The notes under the pieces are model-generated. The model did no database searches and was not told the DNA's origin. It worked only from the letters and a program-made list of their open reading frames with translations. A DNA stretch of 27,205 bases from a virus. Both the position numbers and the translations under genes were made by a program. The stretch is from positions 1-27,205 of the IMG/VR virus record IMGVR_UViG_3300031379_000018; one strand, written 5' to 3'. Shown here piece by piece: positions 15,701 through 21,739 of this stretch. The stretch's first letter is position 1; every line of letters begins with the position of its first letter.

Positions 15701-16140
15701 TTAATGCTCAAGGGCAACTTACTAATTTTGGAACAGCTTATTATACAAAGAAAGCTCTTGAAAAGAATATCCCAGACAATCTTGTTACTACTTATGTTGA
15801 CTATTACGGGATAAGGAAAAAAGAGGGCGTGGATTACTCGGCGGGATGGTATGAGGATGACTGGTTCTTAATTGAAAATAAGGACTTCTATGACACGATG
15901 GTTGATATGGGGCTGTGGCAAGAAAGAGATTTTACTAAAATTCCGACAAGGGAGGTTTTCAATCTGTACCAGACTTATTATACCAAGCATGAAGGTCAAG
16001 AAAGGATAACTTTTAGGATCCAGCATCCCGAATTGGATGCATGGCTAGTCTATGCCAAGCAATATAGCTATACCAGCGATGTAGCTAGGGATATATACTC
16101 GAATCACCCAGATAAGTTTCTGGCATATTGGCCTAGATGA
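9703..16140 (+). CDS. Giant large-polyvalent-type protein with ART-like domain
   Basis: This 2145-residue protein is encoded between portal and scaffold genes. The N-terminal 360 residues are mostly helical. A hydrophobic segment lies around 366-410 (AYTLAVMGTIVGVSAVATPF). Linker motifs known from phage large polyvalent proteins follow: EPWQMT at 729 and HRWQVEKALSEGKPVP at 777. Residues about 815-938 look like an ADP-ribosyltransferase fold: Arg819 in YRGY, GLFGKGTYYTT at 831-841, a helix with KEYAETY, then VVFEPEKAV with Glu932. From about 1270 a helical region (GRGDLGAFSRAGAW near 1418) resembles the LPD38-type domain, and the C-terminus holds HPE-type helical motifs. It is probably a virion or injected internal protein; modification of a host target by the ART is inferred. 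Confidence 0.75.
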   Translation: MNGFTLNEKDLLKQYGQAKQLEIERLLSQYGTSLKDVREMYPQLTTAIEQKRLTTTFPTQPLFFTPSEAAQMGLALQEGWMLKMSPIEGNGGFTSSLITPQKWEITEDDMYISPSGDQLARADMEALLGEPTGAFEATPYPLTVEDLTEEGKSAYQEYQGAGGALDVKGWVDLRERQQLETEQVFGAVFPEKDIQEVVDYINTDAEGFLADIREIGRTGGTEALLRYLIPEITEADFQDIFGTAVTAPGYIPESKLEDAWDAVIAGAMGFKQNIETFLFTNPPPDPEKNPEAYSAWATHTTAIAPEFFPQYAQAQYEQGMQNTIAGYLRRRTEHETFWAEHPELAPRPEYLENPFDNPSLLKDPGYWAYSISSSLAYTLAVMGTIVGVSAVATPFAGIPAGLALAAMPEAGSMIDELVSKGVPIEEATKWGERYGLIAGGIETASDLPFLGLVFKPIKAAVQPMWNTIFRGVASRITKKILTGLVITQTEALEEVFTQVIHNAILKHYDETQSLMEGVSHAYIQATIASTPFGAIGGYASFNTFYDRLSPQMQQQYSGLVERFKDAGLTEQEAQVQAANELAKTTEGEAELSEAIEAAQEEYLEEHPEAKLPSQEPVIPTLPESILQDMRVADEIAKKGVPVTPEVTKISEPEGIKLLRNIIEDYQNRKQNYVEFLIGTNWQYPGDSKLDIHQLENDLEKAGYFNVKAFWDEIAQSKAAIPKAKAEAKEPWQMTEGEYNNYINQLQKAQSRGLTETLTTKMAKASDELSRIQGGRSHRWQVEKALSEGKPVPAEVLADYPDLAVPEIATGKPYTATVYRGYKEGGAPVDEGLFGKGTYYTTNKEYAETYDGKEVMTVNLKNPFVIKTQQEAEAFWNETTRPARQEAINEGKTVEEADELAAQAATDYLKKRGHDGLVARDIIEKGDEIVVFEPEKAVGVPKAEAGMPEAGMQPSMLEEVPAKEVKPAPTGKLVQARMDDYLRLREYNKQATTDRIAEIKKALETKGRSALGLKGNLRLELARLEALQEVDAVKSIQDLDSLIREVQAELSNRELPYHGGARNLFKGYTIRQLEEMLNVYNQARQSMQAEVPALEPAPKPEPSQKDINRVKTDPTPASDEIILQKFIECIKDAKPAREVTEVLKHQELSRRSAIFASILQGGEGYKAFEKAKGALKGFLPQGEYILDLQKFEITDADIERMIDRIRLDNSLRPFEKLNTYQAFTNLVMGSIPTEGELLLLEREFGADFIKAIMSKMAARERAIRIIQDIANIPRTLQTFADLSASLRQGAVLAFGQPVQFATAFKAELKVVFSEKNFKLINEIVHNNVYADSAREHGLYVAPIEEAVRIEAREEAFRGRLIEKVPVLGAIVRASERAYITMLNVLRIETYAYYAHQWEGTGKTSGDYDKLAAFINHATGRGDLGAFSRAGAWLSAAFYSPRFIMSRLQVPLDLINTTPAVRKVVARNLVAFVGTGMMALTLAKLGGAETEDDPRSSDFGKIKIGNTRIDFWAGFQPYVRVITQIINEERKSTRTGEVYTIDPIDVGVYFFRSKLAPMPGLLWDLKSGETFIGEELSAENAEKIIFEKLTPLFIQDLVEAVRDSGIAGVGYGTLALLGIGVQTWSDNWETAEQKLGLPQRGDNLPYTVENAVYDVGDYYSEISRMIGGATYDMLSDKWNISEMVLSVAQAKDIVREINLLPNKRLTSINADPAEGDTFEQYHTQWLARQKITDADELDKFDKDYPKAYLGNMTQAQYVLLTQYHSLPDSQKAEFLGNHPEIYANPREDWLRTHPEENALLVLWDKAKIYSLEAVNKVEALAKSLDIPENALILQDLDAVTQLKLKNKANSDLLDAYSGLDDTFKGPDGLTARDRAIQELYTDNPEFRDDIRRIEALNVGTEANPTLESIVEGWVERGQVVDEFGASSVETRLWLIDNKEVRQWALDNKLLTDDGSDWNENILRLQVGYREDFDLYDSYGDRTSPNYIEGDIPRETARKELLFNAQGQLTNFGTAYYTKKALEKNIPDNLVTTYVDYYGIRKKEGVDYSAGWYEDDWFLIENKDFYDTMVDMGLWQERDFTKIPTREVFNLYQTYYTKHEGQERITFRIQHPELDAWLVYAKQYSYTSDVARDIYSNHPDKFLAYWPR

Positions 16141-16174
16141 AAGGCTACACACCAGCAAAATAAGGAGGAGACCG

Positions 16175-16279
16175 ATGAAAGGAGTACCTAAAAGAAATGG
16201 CTCTGGTGGAGGGACTAGAGCAAACAGGGGTAGAGGTGGATGTAAGCCAACGAGAAGTGTAGGGAAGGGAAGAAAATAA
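16175..16279 (+). CDS. Gly/Arg-rich mini-protein, copy 1
   Basis: This 34-residue basic protein has AAGGAGGAG just upstream of the ATG. It shares a core with the mini-protein at 20393-20506: NGSGGGTRAN here versus DGSGGGVRAN there, followed by RGGCK in both. About 21 of 34 aligned residues are the same. The single Cys and many Gly, Arg and Lys suggest a disordered nucleic-acid- or protein-binding peptide. It lies between the giant gene and the scaffold gene and is followed by a hairpin terminator. Similar short RANxGRGGC peptides occur in phages, but I know no function. Confidence 0.7.
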   Translation: MKGVPKRNGSGGGTRANRGRGGCKPTRSVGKGRK

Positions 16280-16318
16280 GGGTCGTTGGGCGGCCACCGC
16301 CTTTAAGAGTGGCACTAG

Positions 16319-16351
16319 CCTCAGAAAATCTTTTACATTCTGAGGCATTTT
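16319..16351 (+). terminator. Hairpin terminator before scaffold gene
   Basis: CCTCAGAA (16319-16326) pairs with TTCTGAGG (16338-16345), followed by CATTTTCTATTT. It lies directly before the scaffold gene's AGGAGG site and would reduce read-through from the giant gene, or act as a partial terminator or mRNA processing and stability hairpin. An additional smaller GGCGG/CCGCC hairpin sits at 16289-16301. Confidence 0.65.
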
Positions 16352-16368
16352 CTATTTAGGAGGTTCAA

Positions 16369-17118
16369 ATGAAGGACGAAACCAAAGAGACCCAGGAGAA
16401 TTCCCTCCAGGATTCTGGAAAGGCTTCTGAGGGTAGCGAAGGGACTACTCCACCGGATGAAGCCAAGACTCACACACAGGAGGAGCTAGACAAGGCTCTG
16501 CAAGCTGACCGCATTAAGCGAGGTAGAGATGATAAAGCGCTATCCGAAAAGAAAGCTGCCCTCGATGCCCAAGAGGAATCTGTCAAGGCACGACTCGCCA
16601 AGATAGAGGAATGGGAAAGGCAACAGGATGCAGCGGAACTAGCGGAAGCGCAGCGAGACCCCGACAAGTTGGTAGCTTACCAGGCTAAGCAAGTTGAAAA
16701 GAACAGGGGAAAGGGCTTGGACGCTCGCGAGGCTGAGCTTAAAAAGCGAGAGCAAGAGCAAGACCGCAAAGAGGCTGAGCACGCAGAGACGGTTAAGTCT
16801 GCCCAGCAGCACCAGATGGAAATGAGCCTATGGGAGATTGCCGCGGAAGCTGGAATTAACCCACAGACGCTCAAAGATGGTGTTAAGGAACTTAACCTGA
16901 CAACTGTAGAGCAAGCCAAAGCACTCGCCAAACGACTGAAGCCAACGGGTGAACGACCACCAGAGGGCGAAGTTGAAGGCGAGAAAGTGACTCCTATATC
17001 TGTGCCGACGACTGGCGGTTCTCATGGAACACCTACCCTTGAGCAGCGAGGGAAGCAGTCAATGGAAGACTACGCTGCTCAACGGAAAAAGGAAGAACCA
17101 GACAAATTCCCATTATAG
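16369..17118 (+). CDS. Scaffold-like capsid assembly protein
   Basis: This 249-residue, highly charged protein is predicted mainly helical. Residues 1-45 are acidic and disordered. Residues 45-150 form a long coiled coil rich in Glu, Lys and Ala (KAALDAQEESVKARLAKIEE, then DAREAELKKREQEQ). A small domain with EIAAEAGINPQTLKDGV follows at 155-171, then a disordered tail ending in KKEEPDKFPL. That composition, the length and the position directly before the capsid gene are typical of phage scaffold proteins, which guide prohead assembly and leave before packaging. An AGGAGG site fixes the ATG. Confidence 0.8.
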   Translation: MKDETKETQENSLQDSGKASEGSEGTTPPDEAKTHTQEELDKALQADRIKRGRDDKALSEKKAALDAQEESVKARLAKIEEWERQQDAAELAEAQRDPDKLVAYQAKQVEKNRGKGLDAREAELKKREQEQDRKEAEHAETVKSAQQHQMEMSLWEIAAEAGINPQTLKDGVKELNLTTVEQAKALAKRLKPTGERPPEGEVEGEKVTPISVPTTGGSHGTPTLEQRGKQSMEDYAAQRKKEEPDKFPL

Positions 17119-17130
17119 GAGGGATAAAAA

Positions 17131-18243
17131 ATGACGCAAACTCTATTAACTTCAGACATCATAGCTAAAGAAGCTCTGTTGGTCCTGGAGAACGAATTAG
17201 TCATGGCTAACCTTGTCCACCGGGATTACTCTAAAGAGTTCAAAAAGGTAGGGGCAACGGTTACTATCCGCAAGCCAGCGACATTTGAGGCAAGTGCCTT
17301 TTCAACGACTGTCGCTGCCCAGGAAATAGTCGAGTCAAGTGTTCAGGTTATTCTGGATAAGTTTTACGACATTACGGCGCACATAACTTCGCAGGAAATG
17401 TCGCTGGATCTTGTGAGCTTTTCAGAACAGGTGTTGCAGCCGATGATGCGAGAACACGCTCAGAATGTGGATGAAATTATCTTCAGCGAAATCTACAAGA
17501 CTGTAGCGGGGCACACCCCGGTTGCTGGCACTCCGGCGATAAGCGACCTGGCCGGGCTCATGGCACAACTGGACATTCAGAAATGTCCTATTACCGAAAG
17601 ACGGGTAGTCCTGTGTCCTGTTACTCAGGCGAAATACGCTGCGCTTGATGCAATACTTCACGCCGACAAGAGGGGCAAGTCCCTCACCATTGACGAATAC
17701 CGCATCGGGCGTGTACTGGGCGCGGACTACTATATGTCTCAGAATGTGCCGACCTGGGCAAGCAACTCCAACGATGACACGCTGGCATTCAAGGGAGCTG
17801 CTACTGCCGGTGCTACGGCTGCGACACTCGATGCAGGTGGAACAGTAGGCGCTATCGCTGCTGGCGATGTTTTCAAGGTAGTGGGTAGTGACAGGGGCTA
17901 TCTAATCGTAACCGGTAGCACTGTCCTGGCCGATGCAACTGCTGAAATTGACATTACCTTTACCCCAGCTCTTGATGCTGCATTGCTTGATAATGCCGTT
18001 GTTACCTTTCAGAGTGCCGGCAAGGTGAACCTGGCTTTCCACAAGAATGCCTTCGCTCTTGTTAGCGCACCACTGGAACCTTATATCGGCGGAGTCAACT
18101 GCAGCACTCAGAACTACAAGGGCATATCCTGTAGGGTAGCCCTTGACGGGGACACTGTTGCTAAGGCAAACCGCATCTCGGTAGACATCCTCTTCGGGGT
18201 GAAAACTCTGGACAAGGAACTAGCGGCCAGACTATGTGACTAA
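17131..18243 (+). CDS. Major capsid protein, P22 coat family
   Basis: This 370-residue protein has the HK97-like fold pattern of the P22 coat (gp5) family. It has an N-terminal arm, a spine helix region around LVSFSEQVLQPMMREHAQNV (residues 94-113), and a core beta region. An inserted domain at about 212-298 is rich in Gly, Ala and Thr (ATAGATAATLDAGGTVGA), matching the family's I-domain. LAFHKNAFALVSAPL at 301-315 is a typical segment after the insertion. The C-terminal VDILFGVKTLDKELAARL resembles the usual end. AGGAGGG precedes the ATG. It is expected to build the icosahedral shell, with the upstream gene as scaffold. The call is strong. Confidence 0.9.
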   Translation: MTQTLLTSDIIAKEALLVLENELVMANLVHRDYSKEFKKVGATVTIRKPATFEASAFSTTVAAQEIVESSVQVILDKFYDITAHITSQEMSLDLVSFSEQVLQPMMREHAQNVDEIIFSEIYKTVAGHTPVAGTPAISDLAGLMAQLDIQKCPITERRVVLCPVTQAKYAALDAILHADKRGKSLTIDEYRIGRVLGADYYMSQNVPTWASNSNDDTLAFKGAATAGATAATLDAGGTVGAIAAGDVFKVVGSDRGYLIVTGSTVLADATAEIDITFTPALDAALLDNAVVTFQSAGKVNLAFHKNAFALVSAPLEPYIGGVNCSTQNYKGISCRVALDGDTVAKANRISVDILFGVKTLDKELAARLCD

Positions 18244-18267
18244 TAGCGGGCAAGGAGAAGCTACAAG

Positions 18268-18301
18268 GGGGGAGGTTGCTCCTGAAAGCCAGGCCTCCCC
18301 C
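18268..18301 (+). terminator. GC-rich hairpin after the capsid gene
   Basis: GGGGGAGG (18268-18275) pairs with CCTCCCCC (18294-18301) across an 18-base loop region. Only ATTTATT follows, so the T-run is weak. It may act as a partial terminator or as an mRNA-stabilising hairpin that keeps capsid expression high and lowers expression of the glycosyltransferase downstream. Confidence 0.5.
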
Positions 18302-18318
18302 ATTTATTAAGGAGGTTT

Positions 18319-19515
18319 ATGAAGGTTTTACTTACTGGTAATTCACCCTTCAACCAGACAGGCTACGGAATACAACCAGCGCAACTAGCCCTAGAATTAC
18401 GGGGACTTGGGCATACAGTTGCCATCTTTGCCTACTATGGGCTGGCAGGTGGCATTATTTACTGGAACGACATACCTATCTACCCTAACCCCGGTGAAGA
18501 TTATGGCGCAAAATGGGCAGAGAGAATTTATAACCACTTCAAGGCTGATTGCTTAATCACGCTCATAGATGTATGGGTTCAGGGCGAATTATCGGCAAAC
18601 CTTAAATGGTTTCCCTGGACACCTATTGACCATGAACCTATGCCACCGGGGGTTTATAGTGTGCTCAAAAACCACCCGGGGATTTATAAGCCAATCGCCA
18701 TGTCCAAGTTCGGGGAAAAGGAAATGAAGCGCCTCAAAATTGATTGCTTCTACGTTCCCCACATGATTGACTGTAACGCTTATTATCCCAATTTGGAGAT
18801 ACGCCAGATACAGAGGGAAAATGTAGGCTGGACTGATAAGTTCGTCATAGGCAAAGTAGGCACGAATGTCCGTGAAAGAAAGGACTGGACATCTGCCTTT
18901 CTCGCATTAAGTAAGTTCAAGAAATATCACGATGATGTGATGATGTATTGCCACACAGACGCTTCGGAATCAAGAGGGCGCAACCTCCAGGCGTTGCGGG
19001 AAAATCTGATGATTCAAGATGTAACCCGCTTTCCTTCTATGGTGGAGATGAAGCTAACTGGCATCCCTGCACCCACGATGAACAATATGTATAACTCACT
19101 CGATGTTTTCCTGAGCAATTCAAAGGGAGAGGGATTCGGGATACCGACCATAGAGGCACAAGCGGCGGGGGTCCCCGTCATTGTTTCCAACAATACGGCA
19201 CAGCCTGAGCTGTGTGGCGGGGGCTGGATTCTCAAGAGAATGATACCCGAATTTGACGAGCAATCATCCTGGGAAGGAAGAGCCGACCCTGACGAGATTG
19301 TCGAGTATCTTGAGGAGGCTTACCAGGAGAAGAAGTCGGGCAAGCTGGCTGAAAGAAAGATAGCAGCCAGGGAAAAGGCGCTGGAATACGATATACCCAC
19401 GGTGATGGAGAAATACTGGAAGCCCGTCATTGCGGAAATCGAGAAGATGGTACAGATGCCCAGGAAAAAACATAAAAGAAAAGGTGAGCATGCAGGAAGT
19501 CGTAGACAGGTTTAA
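18319..19515 (+). CDS. GT-B glycosyltransferase (GT4-like)
   Basis: This 398-residue protein starts with the Rossmann strand MKVLLTGNSPFNQTGYG followed by LELRGLGHTVAIF, as in GT-B enzymes. The donor-binding E-x7-E motif is Glu271 and Glu279 in SKGEGFGIPTIEAQAAGVPV, the hallmark of family GT4. The C-terminal tail is very basic (KKHKRKGEHAGSRRQ). The ATG follows an AAGGAGG site. It would transfer a sugar from a nucleotide donor; the acceptor could be a virion protein or a host surface glycan. The location right after the capsid gene fits virion modification, but that is inference. Confidence 0.85.
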   Translation: MKVLLTGNSPFNQTGYGIQPAQLALELRGLGHTVAIFAYYGLAGGIIYWNDIPIYPNPGEDYGAKWAERIYNHFKADCLITLIDVWVQGELSANLKWFPWTPIDHEPMPPGVYSVLKNHPGIYKPIAMSKFGEKEMKRLKIDCFYVPHMIDCNAYYPNLEIRQIQRENVGWTDKFVIGKVGTNVRERKDWTSAFLALSKFKKYHDDVMMYCHTDASESRGRNLQALRENLMIQDVTRFPSMVEMKLTGIPAPTMNNMYNSLDVFLSNSKGEGFGIPTIEAQAAGVPVIVSNNTAQPELCGGGWILKRMIPEFDEQSSWEGRADPDEIVEYLEEAYQEKKSGKLAERKIAAREKALEYDIPTVMEKYWKPVIAEIEKMVQMPRKKHKRKGEHAGSRRQV

Positions 19516-20209
19516 GGAAACGGGCAATACCGTAGAACTCTATACTGGCTACGCCAAAGCCAGTGGAAAAAGCTGGGCAAATACTAAAAGACCTTCTTAC
19601 CAGACCGACTTGTGGTATTGCCATAACCGCAACCGCATTTGCCTTGAACTATTGGGTGATTTGTGCGACGGGAAAGATGTCCTGTCCATTGGTTCAAGGG
19701 AGTGGGTAGAAGATGAATTGCTCCAATCAATCAATGGGAGAATTGTCAGGACCGACCTCATCACACAGCCTGAAAAAAAGATTATAGGGGCTGATGTTGC
19801 GTACCTGCCGTTTAAGGATCAAACCTTTGATGTTGTTATTTGCAGGGAAGTGATTGAGCATGTGCCGGATGCGGATGCCACCTTTCAAGAGATTAAGAGA
19901 GTATTAAGATCCGAAGGCTATCTGCTTATAACGACACCGAACGGCCTGGCAGGATACATTGACGGAGTAATCCATGTCCGGGGCTATACACCCCCATCAT
20001 TCCTGAATGAATTGGAGATCCAGGGGTTTGACGTAATCAAGAAGAAAGGGGACATTCCCTATCTTCTTAATGGGATAGTGCTTTTCAAGTCTGTTGAGGT
20101 TCAAAAGAGACTACTTCAAGACTTCATGGAGATAGACCGAGTAACTAGAGACTACCAACATCTCTATTATCTAAGTACGCATTTATATGTTTTGTGTAAA
20201 AGGAGGTAA
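19490..20209 (+). CDS. Class I SAM-dependent methyltransferase
   Basis: This 239-residue methyltransferase of the type 11 kind is read from the ATG at 19490, preceded by AAGGTG. An earlier in-frame ATG at 19430 lies inside the glycosyltransferase gene and is less likely. Motif I is DVLSIGSRE (residues 63-71), a degenerate version of the glycine-rich loop. The acidic position is RTDL (87-90). The strand VVICREVIEHV (115-125) and the TTPNG loop (148-152) also fit. The overlap with the glycosyltransferase gene suggests both act on the same target, for example methylating a transferred sugar. The target is unknown. Confidence 0.8.
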   Translation: MQEVVDRFKETGNTVELYTGYAKASGKSWANTKRPSYQTDLWYCHNRNRICLELLGDLCDGKDVLSIGSREWVEDELLQSINGRIVRTDLITQPEKKIIGADVAYLPFKDQTFDVVICREVIEHVPDADATFQEIKRVLRSEGYLLITTPNGLAGYIDGVIHVRGYTPPSFLNELEIQGFDVIKKKGDIPYLLNGIVLFKSVEVQKRLLQDFMEIDRVTRDYQHLYYLSTHLYVLCKRR

Positions 20210-20211
20210 AT

Positions 20212-20385
20212 ATGCCTGCTGAAAGTCCGGCAATGAAGACCACGGCGTGTATGGCACTAGGCTATAAGCGTCATGGTGAAAGTGCCATAAAAAGCGTGAA
20301 AAATAAAAAGGCTGTAATTGACATGGCGAACTCAATGACCGAGGAAGAGCTAGAGGATTTCTGCCTCCAGCCGGTGAAAGAGTAG
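20212..20385 (+). CDS. DUF3008-like mini-protein
   Basis: This 57-residue protein is preceded by an AAAAGGAGG site. The pattern is MPAESPAMKTTACMALGYK, a spacer of Lys and Ser, then MANSMTEEELEDF. It matches the layout of the short PAKS...QQ...A..M family seen next to capsid genes in many phages (DUF3008-like), but the first motif is diverged: it lacks the usual QQ pair. Its function is unknown. It stands between the methyltransferase gene and the second Gly/Arg mini-protein. Confidence 0.55.
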   Translation: MPAESPAMKTTACMALGYKRHGESAIKSVKNKKAVIDMANSMTEEELEDFCLQPVKE

Positions 20386-20392
20386 GTGAAGC

Positions 20393-20506
20393 ATGACTAA
20401 AGGAACACCCAGAAAAGATGGGAGCGGTGGAGGGGTCAGAGCAAACAAGAGAAGAGGGGGATGCAAGATACCCCGCAGCACAGGGCAAGGCCGCAATAGA
20501 AGGTAG
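20393..20506 (+). CDS. Gly/Arg-rich mini-protein, copy 2
   Basis: This 37-residue basic protein has the core DGSGGGVRAN-KR-RGGCK, followed by PRSTGQGR. It is a clear paralogue of the mini-protein at 16175-16279: the position of the Cys, the RAN triplet and the GSGGG run are the same, and the C-terminal Arg/Lys-rich tails differ. A GGTGA serves as weak ribosome-binding site. It starts seven bases after the previous stop and is followed by an inverted repeat at 20508-20550. It lies just before the connector gene, whereas copy 1 lies just before the scaffold gene. Confidence 0.65.
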   Translation: MTKGTPRKDGSGGGVRANKRRGGCKIPRSTGQGRNRR

Positions 20507-20507
20507 G

Positions 20508-20550
20508 TGAACCATGGTGAAAAAAAGACACCTTTCTCTCCTGTGGTTCA
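20508..20550 (+). repeat. Inverted repeat before the connector gene
   Basis: TGAACCA (20508-20514) pairs with TGGTTCA (20544-20550), and inside it GGTG (20516-20519) pairs with CACC (20529-20532). The second arm directly abuts the AGGAGG site of the connector gene (20551-20556). There is no T-run, so this is more likely an mRNA structure affecting translation than a terminator. Confidence 0.4.
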
Positions 20551-20562
20551 AGGAGGTCACCT

Positions 20563-21153
20563 ATGAGTAAGAAGAGTCTATCCGCCATTCGGGGCGTTTG
20601 TCGTCAAATGCTCCGGGATGAATATACTGGCAATACCTATGAGTTTGCCGATGATGAGCTGGACTTGCACATTAACGAGGTACGGGTAGAAATCTCTCAG
20701 GAAAGACCTTACGAAGTCAGAGAGACAGTAGTTAGCGATGGCACAAAGGAAGTGGACATCAGCGCGATTACAGACTTACTTGAGGTAGAAAAAGCAGAAT
20801 ATCCCACAGGGAGCGATCCGCCTGATTTCCGGGATGTTAGCGTTTTCGGGAATACGCTGAGAATCAATGTCGCCACTGCGCCGACATCCGGGGATGATGT
20901 CTATCTCTACTGCCATAAGGTTCACTCATTGACCGAATCTGCATCTACATTAAACCCGGCACTGGAGAGGGTCTTAGTAGAAGGCGTTGTGGCTAAGGCT
21001 GCCCAGGCGTGGCTCAATAAGATGCGGATTCAGATAGTCCCTGCGTCTGTAAGATGGTATCAGAATTGGGCAGACAAACAATTTCTTATTTATCAAAACA
21101 GCCTCAATGGGCTAACCAGGCCTCAATCCTGGGAATTTTACCCGAGAGGCTAA
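20563..21153 (+). CDS. Head-tail connector / head-completion-like protein
   Basis: This 196-residue protein has a helical N-terminal part (SAIRGVCRQMLRDEYTG then DDELDLHINEVRVEI), a beta-rich middle (VFGNTLRINVA near residue 103) and a C-terminal helical stretch with ALERVLVEGVVAKAAQAWLN and RWYQNWADKQFLIYQ. This organisation matches phage adaptor proteins that bind the portal after packaging (gp6/gp4-like head completion proteins), and the position after the capsid genes is right. AGGAGG lies upstream of the ATG. The family is recognised by pattern only; a neck or decoration role is the alternative. Confidence 0.65.
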   Translation: MSKKSLSAIRGVCRQMLRDEYTGNTYEFADDELDLHINEVRVEISQERPYEVRETVVSDGTKEVDISAITDLLEVEKAEYPTGSDPPDFRDVSVFGNTLRINVATAPTSGDDVYLYCHKVHSLTESASTLNPALERVLVEGVVAKAAQAWLNKMRIQIVPASVRWYQNWADKQFLIYQNSLNGLTRPQSWEFYPRG

Positions 21154-21165
21154 AAAGGAGGGAAC

Positions 21166-21717
21166 ATGCAAAAAGTAAAAGTTAATTTACCAGAAAACCT
21201 AAAGCACGGAGGGAAGTTCAAGGGTGTCTTTGATATTGAAGTCAAGGACAAACTTGGTAACTTAATCTCTAGGAGCAGAGCTGAGAACATCATCACTGAT
21301 GAGGGTTTGAACTCAATACTCAATGTTTTTTTTCATGCTGATACGCAGATTACAGCTTGGTACTGTGTGATATTTGAGGATGACGTCACACCTGATGGTG
21401 ATACCACTTATGCGGTACCTGTATTTACTGAGTGGGAAGCCTATGAGGAAGCTACCAGACCTGCGTATGTTGAGGCGGAATCAACTGCTAAGTCAATAAC
21501 TAACTCAGCTAGCAAGGCATCCTTTGAAGCCAATGCCACTAAGACGCTTTATGGAGCAGCCTTGGTAGGTGGTGGGTCTGCTCCTACTACTAAGGGCAAT
21601 GTAGCTGGTGGTGGTACTATGCCATGTGCTGGAAAGTTCGCTGCATCTCAACCTGTGGTTGATGACAACGTAGTGAACCTGACCTACACAGTCACCGCAG
21701 CCGATGACGCAGCATAA
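21166..21717 (+). CDS. Conserved phage tail/decoration protein
   Basis: This 183-residue protein is built like a family common in phage structural clusters. It has a first strand (FKGVFDIEVKDKLGNLISRS), a helix-turn with the phrase ITDEGLNSILNVFF, an ITAWYCVIFEDD strand, then a Thr/Ala/Gly-rich C-terminal domain with TKTLYGAALVGG and TTKGNVAGGGT. Such proteins sit between connector and fiber genes and are thought to be virion surface or tail-attached proteins. It has an AAAGGAGG site. The family assignment is by pattern; its location in the particle is unknown. Confidence 0.6.
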   Translation: MQKVKVNLPENLKHGGKFKGVFDIEVKDKLGNLISRSRAENIITDEGLNSILNVFFHADTQITAWYCVIFEDDVTPDGDTTYAVPVFTEWEAYEEATRPAYVEAESTAKSITNSASKASFEANATKTLYGAALVGGGSAPTTKGNVAGGGTMPCAGKFAASQPVVDDNVVNLTYTVTAADDAA

Positions 21718-21739
21718 GAGATACCCTTGGAGGTAAACA

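Noticed and set aside
19430-19489. Upstream in-frame ATG for the methyltransferase
   Set aside because: The extension would overlap the glycosyltransferase end and has a basic, unstructured sequence; the ATG at 19490 has a better ribosome-binding site and the domain starts after it.
20514-20570. 18-codon ORF (MVKKRHLSLL...) before the connector gene
   Set aside because: It lies inside an inverted repeat and contains the ribosome-binding site of the connector gene; nothing shows that it is translated.
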